This document shows, in pieces, positions 1 through 4,975 of a stretch of 7,546 nt of DNA. Position 1 is the stretch's first letter, and every line of letters begins with the position of its first letter. A model generated the notes under the pieces. That model was not told the DNA's origin. It worked only from the letters and a program-made list of their open reading frames with translations, and made no database searches. Origin of the DNA: Acidimicrobiaceae bacterium (GTDB lineage: Bacteria; Actinomycetota; Acidimicrobiia; Acidimicrobiales; Palsa-688); assembly GCA_009785715.1 (NCBI GenBank), contig WQVT01000104.1, positions 1 through 7,546 of the forward strand, in the 5' to 3' direction. Position numbers and translations under genes: made by a program.

Positions 1-1
1 C

Positions 2-895
2 AGCTTCTGCAACGTGGTCGGCATGCGGCCGAGTCCGGGCCGCGTCCCTGTCTGGCCGCAGAGCGACATCGCCGACCAGTTCACGGTGTCGGGCCCGATG
101 GGGCGCAGCGTCGGCGACGTGGCATTGCTGCTCGCCGTGCTTTCGGGCCCCGACCCGCGGGTCCCGCTCTCGCTCGATGGGCCCCCGCCCGTGGTGACCG
201 ATCCGGGGCAGATCCCGGGCCTGTTGGACCGGGACCTCGCCGGGGTGCGGATCGCCTGGAGCCCCGACCTCGGGCTGCCGGTCGAGCCGGATGTGCTCGA
301 GACCCTCGCCCCGGCCCGGGAGGTCCTGGCGGGCCTCGGCGCGACGGTCGTCGACGCCGCTCCCGACCTCTCCGGCGCGGACGAGCTGTTTCGCACCTTC
401 CGCGCCTTCTCCTTCGCGACCTTCCGCGACGACCTGCTCACCGAGCACCCGGAGCTGGTGGGCCCGAATGTGACGTGGAACGTCCAGCGCGGCCTCGAGC
501 TCACCGTGGCCGACCTCAGCCGCGCCACGCTGCTGCGCAGCGCGCTGGCGCAGCGGACCAACGAGTTCCTGGCCGAATTCGACCTGCTCGCCTGCCCGGT
601 CAGCCAGGTCGCGCCCTTCGACGTGACCCTCGACTGGGTCCACGAGATCAACGGTCAGCGGCTCGACACCTACCTCGACTGGATGGCCTCGTGCTACCTC
701 ATCTCGGCAACGGGGCTTCCGGCGATCAGCGTCCCCGCCGGCTTCACCCGAGGCGGGCTGCCCGTCGGCCTGCAACTCGTCGGGAGGCGCCGCGGCGACT
801 GGGACCTGCTCGCCATGGCCGGCGCCTTCGAGGCGGCGACCGGTCATGGGGCCAGGGTCCCCGACGCCACGCCCTCGCTGACCGGCGCCCGCTGA
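2..895 (+). CDS. Amidase-signature family hydrolase, C-terminal part (5' end outside window)
   Basis: The reading frame is open to the left edge. The first codons read SFCNVVGMRPSPGRVP, the segment that follows the catalytic core in amidase-signature enzymes, so the gene starts upstream. About 297 residues are visible of a family that usually has 450-500. The family hydrolyses carboxamides with a Ser-cisSer-Lys triad; the lysine and both serines normally lie upstream of this segment and are not visible here. Family features that can be seen are the GPMGRSVGDVALLLAVLSGPD block just after the first motif and the C-terminal block ISATGLPAISVPAGF followed by GLPVGLQLVG. The C-terminus is complete, with a TGA at 893-895. 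The substrate cannot be read from this part. The general amidase subgroup fits better than GatA, but the missing half would decide. A convergent tRNA follows after 13 nt. Confidence 0.9.
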   Translation, partial: SFCNVVGMRPSPGRVPVWPQSDIADQFTVSGPMGRSVGDVALLLAVLSGPDPRVPLSLDGPPPVVTDPGQIPGLLDRDLAGVRIAWSPDLGLPVEPDVLETLAPAREVLAGLGATVVDAAPDLSGADELFRTFRAFSFATFRDDLLTEHPELVGPNVTWNVQRGLELTVADLSRATLLRSALAQRTNEFLAEFDLLACPVSQVAPFDVTLDWVHEINGQRLDTYLDWMASCYLISATGLPAISVPAGFTRGGLPVGLQLVGRRRGDWDLLAMAGAFEAATGHGARVPDATPSLTGAR

Positions 896-908
896 CCGGG
901 CGACTCGG

Positions 909-981
909 TGGGCCCGGCGGGGATCGAACCCGCAACCAAGGGATTATGAGTCCCACGCTCTAACCATTGAGCTACGAGCCC
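909..981 (-). tRNA. tRNA with anticodon CAT, probably tRNA-Ile2 (lysidine type), possibly elongator tRNA-Met
   Basis: Read on the minus strand, all four arms fold: acceptor GGGCTCG with CGGGCCC (one G-T pair), D arm GCTC/GAGC, anticodon arm with loop CTCATAA, and T arm GCGGG/CCCGC with loop TTCGATC. The length is 73 nt with discriminator A. The genome continues CCG, so CCA is not encoded. The anticodon is CAT. The stretch TCCCTTGGTTG after the anticodon loop and the C4-G69 acceptor pair resemble bacterial tRNA-Ile2, which TilS converts to lysidine-34 to read AUA. Elongator Met tRNA of E. coli has U4-A69 and A5-U68 instead. One mismatch (T27/T43) closes the outer end of the anticodon stem. That it is a tRNA is certain; the amino acid is inference. 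Confidence 0.93.
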
Positions 982-987
982 ACACGC

Positions 988-993
988 AGGCTA
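988..993 (-). promoter_or_regulatory. Putative -10 box of the CAT tRNA
   Basis: On the minus strand TAGCCT (TANNNT) lies 6 nt before the mature 5' base at 981, so transcription could begin at or very near the mature tRNA end. I see no convincing -35 element. Confidence 0.35.
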
Positions 994-1032
994 GTTGCGG
1001 GGTCACCGGCGCCCCGGTCCACGCGCTTCCTG

Positions 1033-1038
1033 TAACGT
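1033..1038 (+). promoter_or_regulatory. Putative -10 box for the TPP-riboswitch transcript
   Basis: TAACGT (TANNNT) predicts a start near 1045, about 15 nt before the first helix of the riboswitch, which is a plausible distance. No good -35 is visible. The box lies inside the near-palindrome CTGTAACGTCACAG (1030-1043). Confidence 0.3.
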
Positions 1039-1059
1039 CACAGGCGCAACCTGATCCAT

Positions 1060-1161
1060 TGCGGGAGCTCGGGCGTCACCGGGCTGAGAGGGCATCGAGC
1101 CGAGAGGCCGTGCTGCCGACCGCCTGAACCTGACCGGATAATGCCGGCGTAGGGAGCCGCA
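1060..1161 (+). promoter_or_regulatory. TPP riboswitch (THI element)
   Basis: The conserved THI-box blocks appear in order: GGGAGCTC (1063-1070), GGCTGAGAG (1082-1090), CCTGAACCTGA (1123-1133), a CCGG-ATAATG-CCGG hairpin (1134-1147) and CGTAGGGA (1148-1155). The closing helix P1 is perfect: TGCGG at 1060-1064 pairs with CCGCA at 1157-1161. The only Shine-Dalgarno for the next gene, AGGGAG at 1151-1156, is inside the aptamer, and P1 ends one base before the ATG at 1163. Binding of thiamine pyrophosphate should therefore hide the ribosome site directly, which is translational control without a separate expression platform. I see no terminator between the aptamer and the gene. Confidence 0.95.
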
Positions 1162-1162
1162 G

Positions 1163-2575
1163 ATGACCACCGCAGCACCGCAAGTCTTCGAGCGGGTCGC
1201 AGGCGACTCGCACTCCGAGGTCCCCGCCACCCTGGTCGAGCCGGTGCCCCAGCCCCTCGGGTGGCTCGACCAGCTCGGGCTGTGGGGGAACCTCGGCGTG
1301 AGCCTCCTCGGCTTCACCGGCGCCATCTTCGTGCTCCAACCGGGCGGCGCCGGCACGGCCGAGCTCTCGCTCGGGGCCGCCCTGCTCGCGATCGTGTTGG
1401 GCACCGTGCTCGGCACGCTGGCGGTGGCGGCCGCGGCCGTGCCGGGCGCCCGCACCGGCGCCCCGGCGATGGTGCTCCTGCGCGGCCTCTTCGGCGCCCG
1501 CCTGTCCTATGTCCCGACGCTGCTGAACATCGTTCAGTGCCTCGGGTGGGCGACCTTCGAGCTCGTCACCATCGCCACCGCCGCCCACATCGTGATGCCC
1601 TGGTCGCCGCAGAAGGCCGACGTCCTCGTGGCCGGCGTCATCACCACCGTCCTCTGCCTGCGGCCGCTCGGCTGGGTGCGGGTGATCCGGCGCTACGTCA
1701 CCGTGGCCGTGGTCGTCGTCCTCGCGTACCTCTTCGTCGAACTGTTGCGACATCCGCTGCCGCCGCTCGACCGGGGGAGCTGGGCCGGTTTCTGGCCGGC
1801 GACGGACACGACGGTGGCCGTGGCCGTGTCGTTCGTGCCGCTCGCCTCGGACTACAGCCGTCACGCCCGCTCGGCCCGCTCCGCCTTCGGCGCCAGCTTC
1901 GTCGGGTACTCCATCACCCAGACCGTGTGTTACGTACTGGGGTTGCTGGCGCTGGTGACGGTGGCGAGGACCCCGAATGACATCTACGGGGCGTTCATCG
2001 CCGTGCCCGTCGGGAGCCTGGCCTTCGGGGTCCTGGCCGTGCGGGAGCTGGACCAGTCCTTCGCTGACGTCTACTCGACGGCAGTCTCGTTGCAAAACCT
2101 GGGGCCGCGCCTCGACCGGAGGGTCCTCGCGCTGGTGATCGGGATCGTCACCACCGTCGGGGCGCTGGTCTTCAACATCGGCGACTATCAGGACTTCCTG
2201 TTGCTGCTCGGCTCGGTGTTCGTCCCGATGTTCGCCGTGCTGGTGGTCGACTTCTTCGTCTGGTCGCGTGGGCAGTGGGACCTCTCGCCCGCCTCCCGGT
2301 CGCGCTGGGTGATGCTCGTGCCCTGGGTGCTGGGCTTCGTCGTCTACCAGCTCATCAACCCCGGATCCCTGTCCTGGTGGGTCTCGGCGTGGAGTTGGGT
2401 GCGGCGCAGCGTCGGGTTCACGCCGGCCGGGTGGATGAGCGCGTCGGTGTGCTCGTTCGTGGTGGCTGCCGGCGCGACGCTGGTCGCCGGCATCCTCCCG
2501 CAGGTCCGCCGGCCGTCCGCGGAGGCGTCGAAGGCCGACCCGGCTCAGACCGAGGAGGTCCTCAGCGCTCCTTGA
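1163..2575 (+). CDS. cytX: NCS1-family permease, probable thiamine-precursor (hydroxymethylpyrimidine) transporter CytX
   Basis: This 470-residue, very hydrophobic protein has the length and segment pattern of nucleobase:cation symporter-1 transporters (about 12 membrane helices). A polar N-terminus of about 30 residues precedes WLDQLGLWGNLGVSLLGF, the usual first-helix region. The family-typical GARTGAPAMVL (residues 95-105) and NIVQCLGWATFEL (about 122-134) follow. NCS1 members import purines, cytosine, allantoin, hydantoins or thiamine precursors. The TPP riboswitch immediately upstream is what narrows this to the CytX type, predicted to import the HMP moiety of thiamine. This assignment rests on regulation, not on recognised substrate residues. 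The ATG at 1163 is fixed by the riboswitch end and by AGGGAG with 6-nt spacing. It appears to be a single-gene unit; the 3' end lies in a tandem repeat shared with the convergent gene. A cytosine or purine permease captured by a riboswitch is the alternative. Confidence 0.85.
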   Translation: MTTAAPQVFERVAGDSHSEVPATLVEPVPQPLGWLDQLGLWGNLGVSLLGFTGAIFVLQPGGAGTAELSLGAALLAIVLGTVLGTLAVAAAAVPGARTGAPAMVLLRGLFGARLSYVPTLLNIVQCLGWATFELVTIATAAHIVMPWSPQKADVLVAGVITTVLCLRPLGWVRVIRRYVTVAVVVVLAYLFVELLRHPLPPLDRGSWAGFWPATDTTVAVAVSFVPLASDYSRHARSARSAFGASFVGYSITQTVCYVLGLLALVTVARTPNDIYGAFIAVPVGSLAFGVLAVRELDQSFADVYSTAVSLQNLGPRLDRRVLALVIGIVTTVGALVFNIGDYQDFLLLLGSVFVPMFAVLVVDFFVWSRGQWDLSPASRSRWVMLVPWVLGFVVYQLINPGSLSWWVSAWSWVRRSVGFTPAGWMSASVCSFVVAAGATLVAGILPQVRRPSAEASKADPAQTEEVLSAP

Positions 2576-2631
2576 ACCTCCGCGCTCCTTGAACCTCAGC
2601 GCCCCTTGGGAGCTTTAGCGCTCCTTGAGCC
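2564..2631. repeat. Degenerate 17-bp tandem repeat across a convergent gene junction
   Basis: Four copies of a unit built around AGCGCTCCTTGA start at 2564, 2581, 2598 and 2617 (steps 17, 17, 19). Copies 1 and 2 share GCGCTCCTTGAACCTC exactly; copy 3 has AGCGCCCCTTGG; copy 4 has AGCGCTCCTTGAGCC. Copy 1 supplies the last codons and the TGA of the permease. Copy 4, read on the minus strand, supplies the last codons (KER) and TAA of the opposite gene. GGAGC (2609-2613) and GCTCC (2620-2624) can form a short hairpin around that stop, too weak and without a T-run to be called a terminator. Confidence 0.8.
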
Positions 2632-3178
2632 AGGCCGGCGCCCACTCGAGCAGGAACCGGCTGACCGCCAGGGCCCGGTCGAAGACGTCGCAGAGCAACT
2701 CCTCGCCCTTCAGGATCCGGGCGAGCGACACCTGCTGGCGGGCGATGATCGTGATCGTGCGCTCGGCGGCGTCGGTGGCCGACGCGAAGCTGTCGATGGC
2801 CGATGCCTCGAGCGGCAGTTCCACCCCACCGATCCCGGCGAGGTCGATGGCCAGGCGGAGCAGGTCCGGGCCCTGGGGGAGGGGAGGCAGACCCCAGGTG
2901 AAGGTCAGCGGGAAGTGGAAGTCGTCCGGCGGGTCGGCCCCGTCGGGCAACTCGATGACGACGTCCTCGAAGTTGAGCAGGACCCGCGGATCGACCTCGA
3001 GGGCCAGGTGGAGGTCGAGCGGCCCCTCGCACGCCTCCTCGGGATGGAGGTCCACCTCCCAGGCCTGGCGGAGCGAGTAGGTCTCCATGAAGTGGCGCTC
3101 GTCGTGGACGTGAAAGCCATGGTCCACGGCGTGATCCTTGAGTTCGGCCACGTATCCGGCAACGTCGATAACCGCCAC
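2615..3178 (-). CDS. Hypothetical protein (187 aa), family not recognised
   Basis: I do not recognise a family. The protein has 187 residues, is acidic and soluble, and shows no signal peptide or membrane helix. It begins VAVIDVAGYVAELKDHAVDHG and ends LLEWAPAWLKER. The middle alternates short hydrophobic strands with charged turns (for example WEVDLHP, LHLALEVDPRVLLNFEDVVIELP), and a more helical stretch follows from about residue 130. Evidence that it is real: G/C-rich third positions, a GTG start at 3178 preceded by TAACAT with 7 nt between (a leaderless arrangement), and a stop abutting the convergent permease. The frame stays open beyond the start to 4315, but that part lies antisense to a clear phosphatase gene, so I place the start at 3178. 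It is divergently paired with the phosphatase gene, 66 bp apart; a functional link is possible but unproven. Confidence 0.75.
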   Translation of the reverse strand: MAVIDVAGYVAELKDHAVDHGFHVHDERHFMETYSLRQAWEVDLHPEEACEGPLDLHLALEVDPRVLLNFEDVVIELPDGADPPDDFHFPLTFTWGLPPLPQGPDLLRLAIDLAGIGGVELPLEASAIDSFASATDAAERTITIIARQQVSLARILKGEELLCDVFDRALAVSRFLLEWAPAWLKER

Positions 3179-3185
3179 CCCTCCA

Positions 3186-3191
3186 ATGTTA
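3186..3191 (-). promoter_or_regulatory. Putative -10 box, leaderless promoter of the 187-aa gene
   Basis: On the minus strand TAACAT (TANNNT) is followed by 7 nt and then GTG at 3178, which places the transcription start on or one base before the start codon. The GGAGG inside the 7-nt gap is only 1 nt from GTG, too close to act as a normal ribosome site. Confidence 0.5.
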
Positions 3192-3231
3192 GTGCCGCCC
3201 TGTGACCACGGGTGCCCCACGGACGTCGGGC

Positions 3232-3237
3232 TAGGTT
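3232..3237 (+). promoter_or_regulatory. Putative -10 box, leaderless promoter of the phosphatase gene
   Basis: TAGGTT (TANNNT) is followed by GGCGCCC and then GTG at 3245, the same 7-nt spacing as in the divergent gene. There is no Shine-Dalgarno before this GTG. Together they suggest a leaderless transcript. Confidence 0.5.
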
Positions 3238-3244
3238 GGCGCCC

Positions 3245-4012
3245 GTGGCTGATCCCGAGGTCCTCGACGTGCTCGACGAGGTGGCCCGGGCCGTCCGATC
3301 GGCCCTCGACGGCCTCGACGACTGGGGCCTGGCGGGGACCCGGGAGGGTCAGTACCGCAGCGATCTGGTGGCGGACAAGGTGGCGCTCGATGTCCTCGAG
3401 GCGGCCGGTTTCGGGTGCATCTCCGAGGAGTCGGGCGTCCACCACCCGGAGCGGCGGATCACCGTCGTCCTCGACCCCGTCGACGGGTCGACGAACGCGT
3501 CGCGCGGTCTTCCCTGGTGGGCGACGAGCGCCTGCGCCCTCGATGCCGACGGCCCCCTCGCAGCCGTGGTGGTCAACCAGGCCACCGGGACCCGCTTTGC
3601 CGCCCGGCGTGGCGAGGGGGCGACCAAGGACCGGGAACCGATACGCCCCACGGATTGCCGCAGTTTCCGGGAATGCACCGTCGCTTTCTCGGGATTCCCC
3701 CGCCGCTGGCTCGGCTGGTCGCAGTACCGGACGCTCGGAGCGGCCGCACTCGACCTGTGTGCGGTGGCCTCCGGCGCGCTCGATGCGTTCATCGACTGCG
3801 CTCGGCGGTCGCTGGCGCCCTGGGACTATCTCGGCGGGATGTTGATCTGCCGGGAGGCCGGGGGAGGGGTGGTGGACGCCTTCGACGGGGAGCTGGTCGT
3901 GCGTGACCCCGACGCCCGCCGCACCGTGGTCGCCGCCGCCACGCCCGAACTGCTGGAGGAGGCGGTGGCCGCTCGGCGCGCGATTGCCAGCGGTCCGCCG
4001 TCGGGGGTATGA
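3245..4012 (+). CDS. Inositol monophosphatase family phosphatase
   Basis: This 255-residue protein has all the sequence marks of the Mg-dependent IMPase fold. SDLVADK (39-45) is the first motif, with a loop about two residues shorter than in human IMPase. ISEESG (59-64) supplies the metal-binding Glu61. LDPVDGSTN (76-84) supplies Asp77 and Asp80. A late LGAAALDLCAVASGALDAF block (164-182) is followed by PWDYLGGMLICREAGG, with metal-binding Asp194. Family members remove phosphate from myo-inositol 1-phosphate, histidinol phosphate, fructose 1,6-bisphosphate or PAP. The motifs show catalytic competence but not the substrate, so I assign no symbol. The GTG at 3245 is chosen because a TANNNT box lies 7 nt upstream and the protein then starts at the usual distance from motif one; a GTG at 3212 in the same frame lies upstream of that box and would add 11 unconserved-looking residues. 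The whiB7 promoter begins 22 nt after the stop. Confidence 0.9.
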   Translation: MADPEVLDVLDEVARAVRSALDGLDDWGLAGTREGQYRSDLVADKVALDVLEAAGFGCISEESGVHHPERRITVVLDPVDGSTNASRGLPWWATSACALDADGPLAAVVVNQATGTRFAARRGEGATKDREPIRPTDCRSFRECTVAFSGFPRRWLGWSQYRTLGAAALDLCAVASGALDAFIDCARRSLAPWDYLGGMLICREAGGGVVDAFDGELVVRDPDARRTVVAAATPELLEEAVAARRAIASGPPSGV

Positions 4013-4034
4013 GACCGGTTTCACGGTTTTGCCG

Positions 4035-4072
4035 ATAAATGAGTTGACGTCGAGCGAGAGCCGTGCTGGTAT
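4035..4072 (+). promoter_or_regulatory. whiB7-type promoter with upstream AT tract
   Basis: ATAAAT (4035-4040), a 3-bp gap GAG, then a -35 box TTGACG (4044-4049), a 17-bp spacer and a -10 box TGGTAT (4067-4072); predicted start near 4079. In mycobacteria and Streptomyces the WhiB7 AT-hook binds an AT-rich motif lying 3 bp upstream of the -35, so this arrangement predicts activation by the WhiB7-like protein encoded downstream. The -35 is strong; the -10 is weak, as expected for an activated promoter. Confidence 0.75.
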
Positions 4073-4125
4073 GGGCGCAATACCTGACGGCAAGTCCCGG
4101 TCGCGGCTGGCGTTCGCAGCACGGG

Positions 4126-4187
4126 GTGCCCTCGGGCAGGCTCCCCCCGAAGCAATCCAAACCCCGATCTTTCGGAAAGGAGGGCAC
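4126..4187 (+). promoter_or_regulatory. Possible helix hiding the Shine-Dalgarno of the upstream ORF
   Basis: GTGCCCTC (4126-4133) is perfectly complementary to GAGGGCAC (4180-4187), which includes most of the Shine-Dalgarno of the upstream ORF. A second helix CCGAA (4147-4151) with TTCGG (4171-4175) nests inside it. A competing local hairpin GCCC-TC-GGGC (4128-4137) uses the same upstream bases. The pairing is seen by eye; no energy was computed. Confidence 0.35.
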
Positions 4188-4189
4188 GC

Positions 4190-4387
4190 ATGTCGAGCAT
4201 GACGTCGATGCAAAACCAGTCGAAGTCTGGTCATCAGGATTGGTCGGCGACGCGCCCCTCCATCTGTGCCTCCAAGCCGTGGGGTTCCGAGGTAGGCGGG
4301 GTTGCGGGCATGCATATGCCGTTTCTCACCAACCGAGCAAACACCCAGACGCGGCTTCTGAGCCTGAGCGGAGGATGGTCCGGTTAA
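4190..4387 (+). CDS. Upstream leader ORF of whiB7 (65-aa peptide)
   Basis: This short ORF has the best ribosome site in the window, AAGGAGG (4177-4183) six nt before ATG, and sits between a clear promoter and an intrinsic terminator that starts 30 nt after its TAA. The 65-residue peptide begins MSSMTSMQNQSKSGHQDW, is rich in serine (12), has three tryptophans (W18, W31, W63) and one cysteine (C26), and ends LSLSGGWSG. It has no membrane helix, signal peptide or family I recognise. Third positions are clearly less G/C-rich than in neighbouring genes, which suggests selection on the RNA or on translation rather than on a standard protein. Given its place before whiB7, its likely role is as a translation sensor: ribosome progress decides whether the terminator forms. 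A free-standing small protein or peptide product is the alternative. ATGs at 4199 and 4208 are also in frame, but spacing favours 4190. Confidence 0.7.
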   Translation: MSSMTSMQNQSKSGHQDWSATRPSICASKPWGSEVGGVAGMHMPFLTNRANTQTRLLSLSGGWSG

Positions 4388-4414
4388 AGCGCACCGAACC
4401 TCCCTAGTCGGGCC

Positions 4415-4450
4415 AGAGGCCGCCGGGACAACCCGGCGGCCTTTTTCTTT
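4415..4450 (+). terminator. Intrinsic terminator (attenuator) between upstream ORF and whiB7
   Basis: GGCCGCCGGG (4418-4427), loop ACAA, and CCCGGCGGCC (4432-4441) make ten perfect pairs, extendable by A-T pairs below, and are followed at once by TTTTTCTTT (4442-4450). It is the only textbook intrinsic terminator in the window. It precedes whiB7 on the same transcript with no convincing second promoter after it, so it must be bypassed for whiB7 to be expressed. Confidence 0.93.
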
Positions 4451-4568
4451 CTCTCACCGACGAAGTTTTTCGTTCGAACCGAAGCAGCAACGACACCCAC
4501 CTCGATGACAACCAAGTGAGCGTGACGTCAGATCACGTAGAGCCGAAGACAGGGAAAGGGGAGGCGAG

Positions 4569-4898
4569 ATGTTCGCCACCGAGTCGTACCAGGAGCTCCA
4601 GGAAATCGTCAGCCAGCAGCGCGACTGGGACGATGCCCGCTGCCGCGACACCGCCGGCCCGGGGTCGTCCCTGTGGTTCTCGGAGCAGATCCCTGACATC
4701 GCCGCGGCAAAGGCCATCTGCCGCACCTGCTCGCTGATGGTCGAATGCCTGGACGGCGCCATCACCCGACACGAGCCATGGGGGGTCTGGGGCGGGCAGT
4801 TATTCGCCAACGGCAAGATCCTGGCGCAGAAACGCAAGAGAGGCCGGCCTCCGAAGAACAGACCGATCGATGACGACGGCATCGCCCTGACGGCCTGA
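4569..4898 (+). CDS. whiB7: WhiB7/WblC-like iron-sulfur transcriptional activator of intrinsic antibiotic resistance
   Basis: A 109-residue WhiB-family protein. Four cysteines in the family spacing (C25, C51, C54, C60; CxxCx5C at the end) should hold a 4Fe-4S cluster. The turn EPWGVWGG (69-76) is the surface that contacts region 4 of the primary sigma factor. The C-terminus QKRKRGRPPKN (87-97) contains an RGRP AT-hook, which marks WhiB7 and its Streptomyces counterpart WblC among WhiB proteins; the remembered mycobacterial tail EPWGVWGG...HKRPRGRPRK matches closely. WhiB7 activates genes for resistance to ribosome-targeting drugs by binding AT-rich DNA next to the -35 while attached to sigma A. 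The start at 4569 is supported by GGGGAGG (4558-4564). Leader, upstream ORF and terminator upstream fit the known whiB7 control mode. None of the usual regulon genes is in the window. A WhiB paralogue with an AT-hook is the alternative. Confidence 0.92.
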   Translation: MFATESYQELQEIVSQQRDWDDARCRDTAGPGSSLWFSEQIPDIAAAKAICRTCSLMVECLDGAITRHEPWGVWGGQLFANGKILAQKRKRGRPPKNRPIDDDGIALTA

Positions 4899-4958
4899 GC
4901 CCGCCCGGGAGGGGGCGGTCGGGTCCGGGGCGCGGACGCCCGGCCTGACCGTTCCCTC

Positions 4959-4964
4959 TAGATT
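4959..4964 (+). promoter_or_regulatory. Putative -10 box of tRNA-Val
   Basis: TAGATT (TANNNT) lies 11 nt before the mature 5' end of the tRNA, predicting a start near 4971. No clear -35 is visible. The GC-rich stretch after whiB7 (4899-4945) can form hairpins such as GTCCG/CGGAC, but none is followed by a T-run. Confidence 0.4.
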
Positions 4965-4975
4965 GGGAGGGCTCG

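Larger units (their letters stand above)
4079..4568 (+). promoter_or_regulatory. Long attenuator leader of whiB7
   Basis: This is the roughly 490-nt untranslated leader predicted between the promoter and whiB7. In order it holds a structured 5' part (4079-4175), a Shine-Dalgarno and 65-codon upstream ORF (4190-4387), an intrinsic terminator (4415-4450), and a 118-nt segment before whiB7 with the palindrome TGACGTCA (4523-4530) and short hairpins. Leaders with an upstream ORF and a terminator are known for whiB7 and wblC, where translation-inhibiting antibiotics increase read-through. No other gene lies in 4013-4568. Confidence 0.75.

Noticed and set aside
1076..2095. A 339-codon minus-strand open frame opposite the permease
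   Set aside because: Its composition (runs of H, R, G, E) is typical of the antisense of a GC-rich membrane protein gene; the plus strand has riboswitch, ribosome site and family motifs.
2609..2624. GGAGC/GCTCC hairpin as terminator of the convergent genes
   Set aside because: Five or six pairs, no T-run on either strand, and it arises from the tandem repeat; not enough to call a terminator.
4079..4189. Ligand-binding riboswitch (SAM-IV, cyclic-di-GMP, cobalamin) before the leader ORF
   Set aside because: GGGGTGCCC recalls SAM-IV pieces, but the other conserved blocks (for example GGCAACCC) are missing, and the downstream gene argues for translation sensing.
2615..4315. A 566-codon open frame on the minus strand
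   Set aside because: Only the part from 3178 down looks like a gene. The upstream part is antisense to the phosphatase gene, which has all IMPase motifs, and to the whiB7 leader.
4063..4407. Alternative 114-codon frame through the whiB7 leader
   Set aside because: It would start upstream of the predicted transcription start and has no ribosome site, while the 65-codon frame has AAGGAGG at the right distance.
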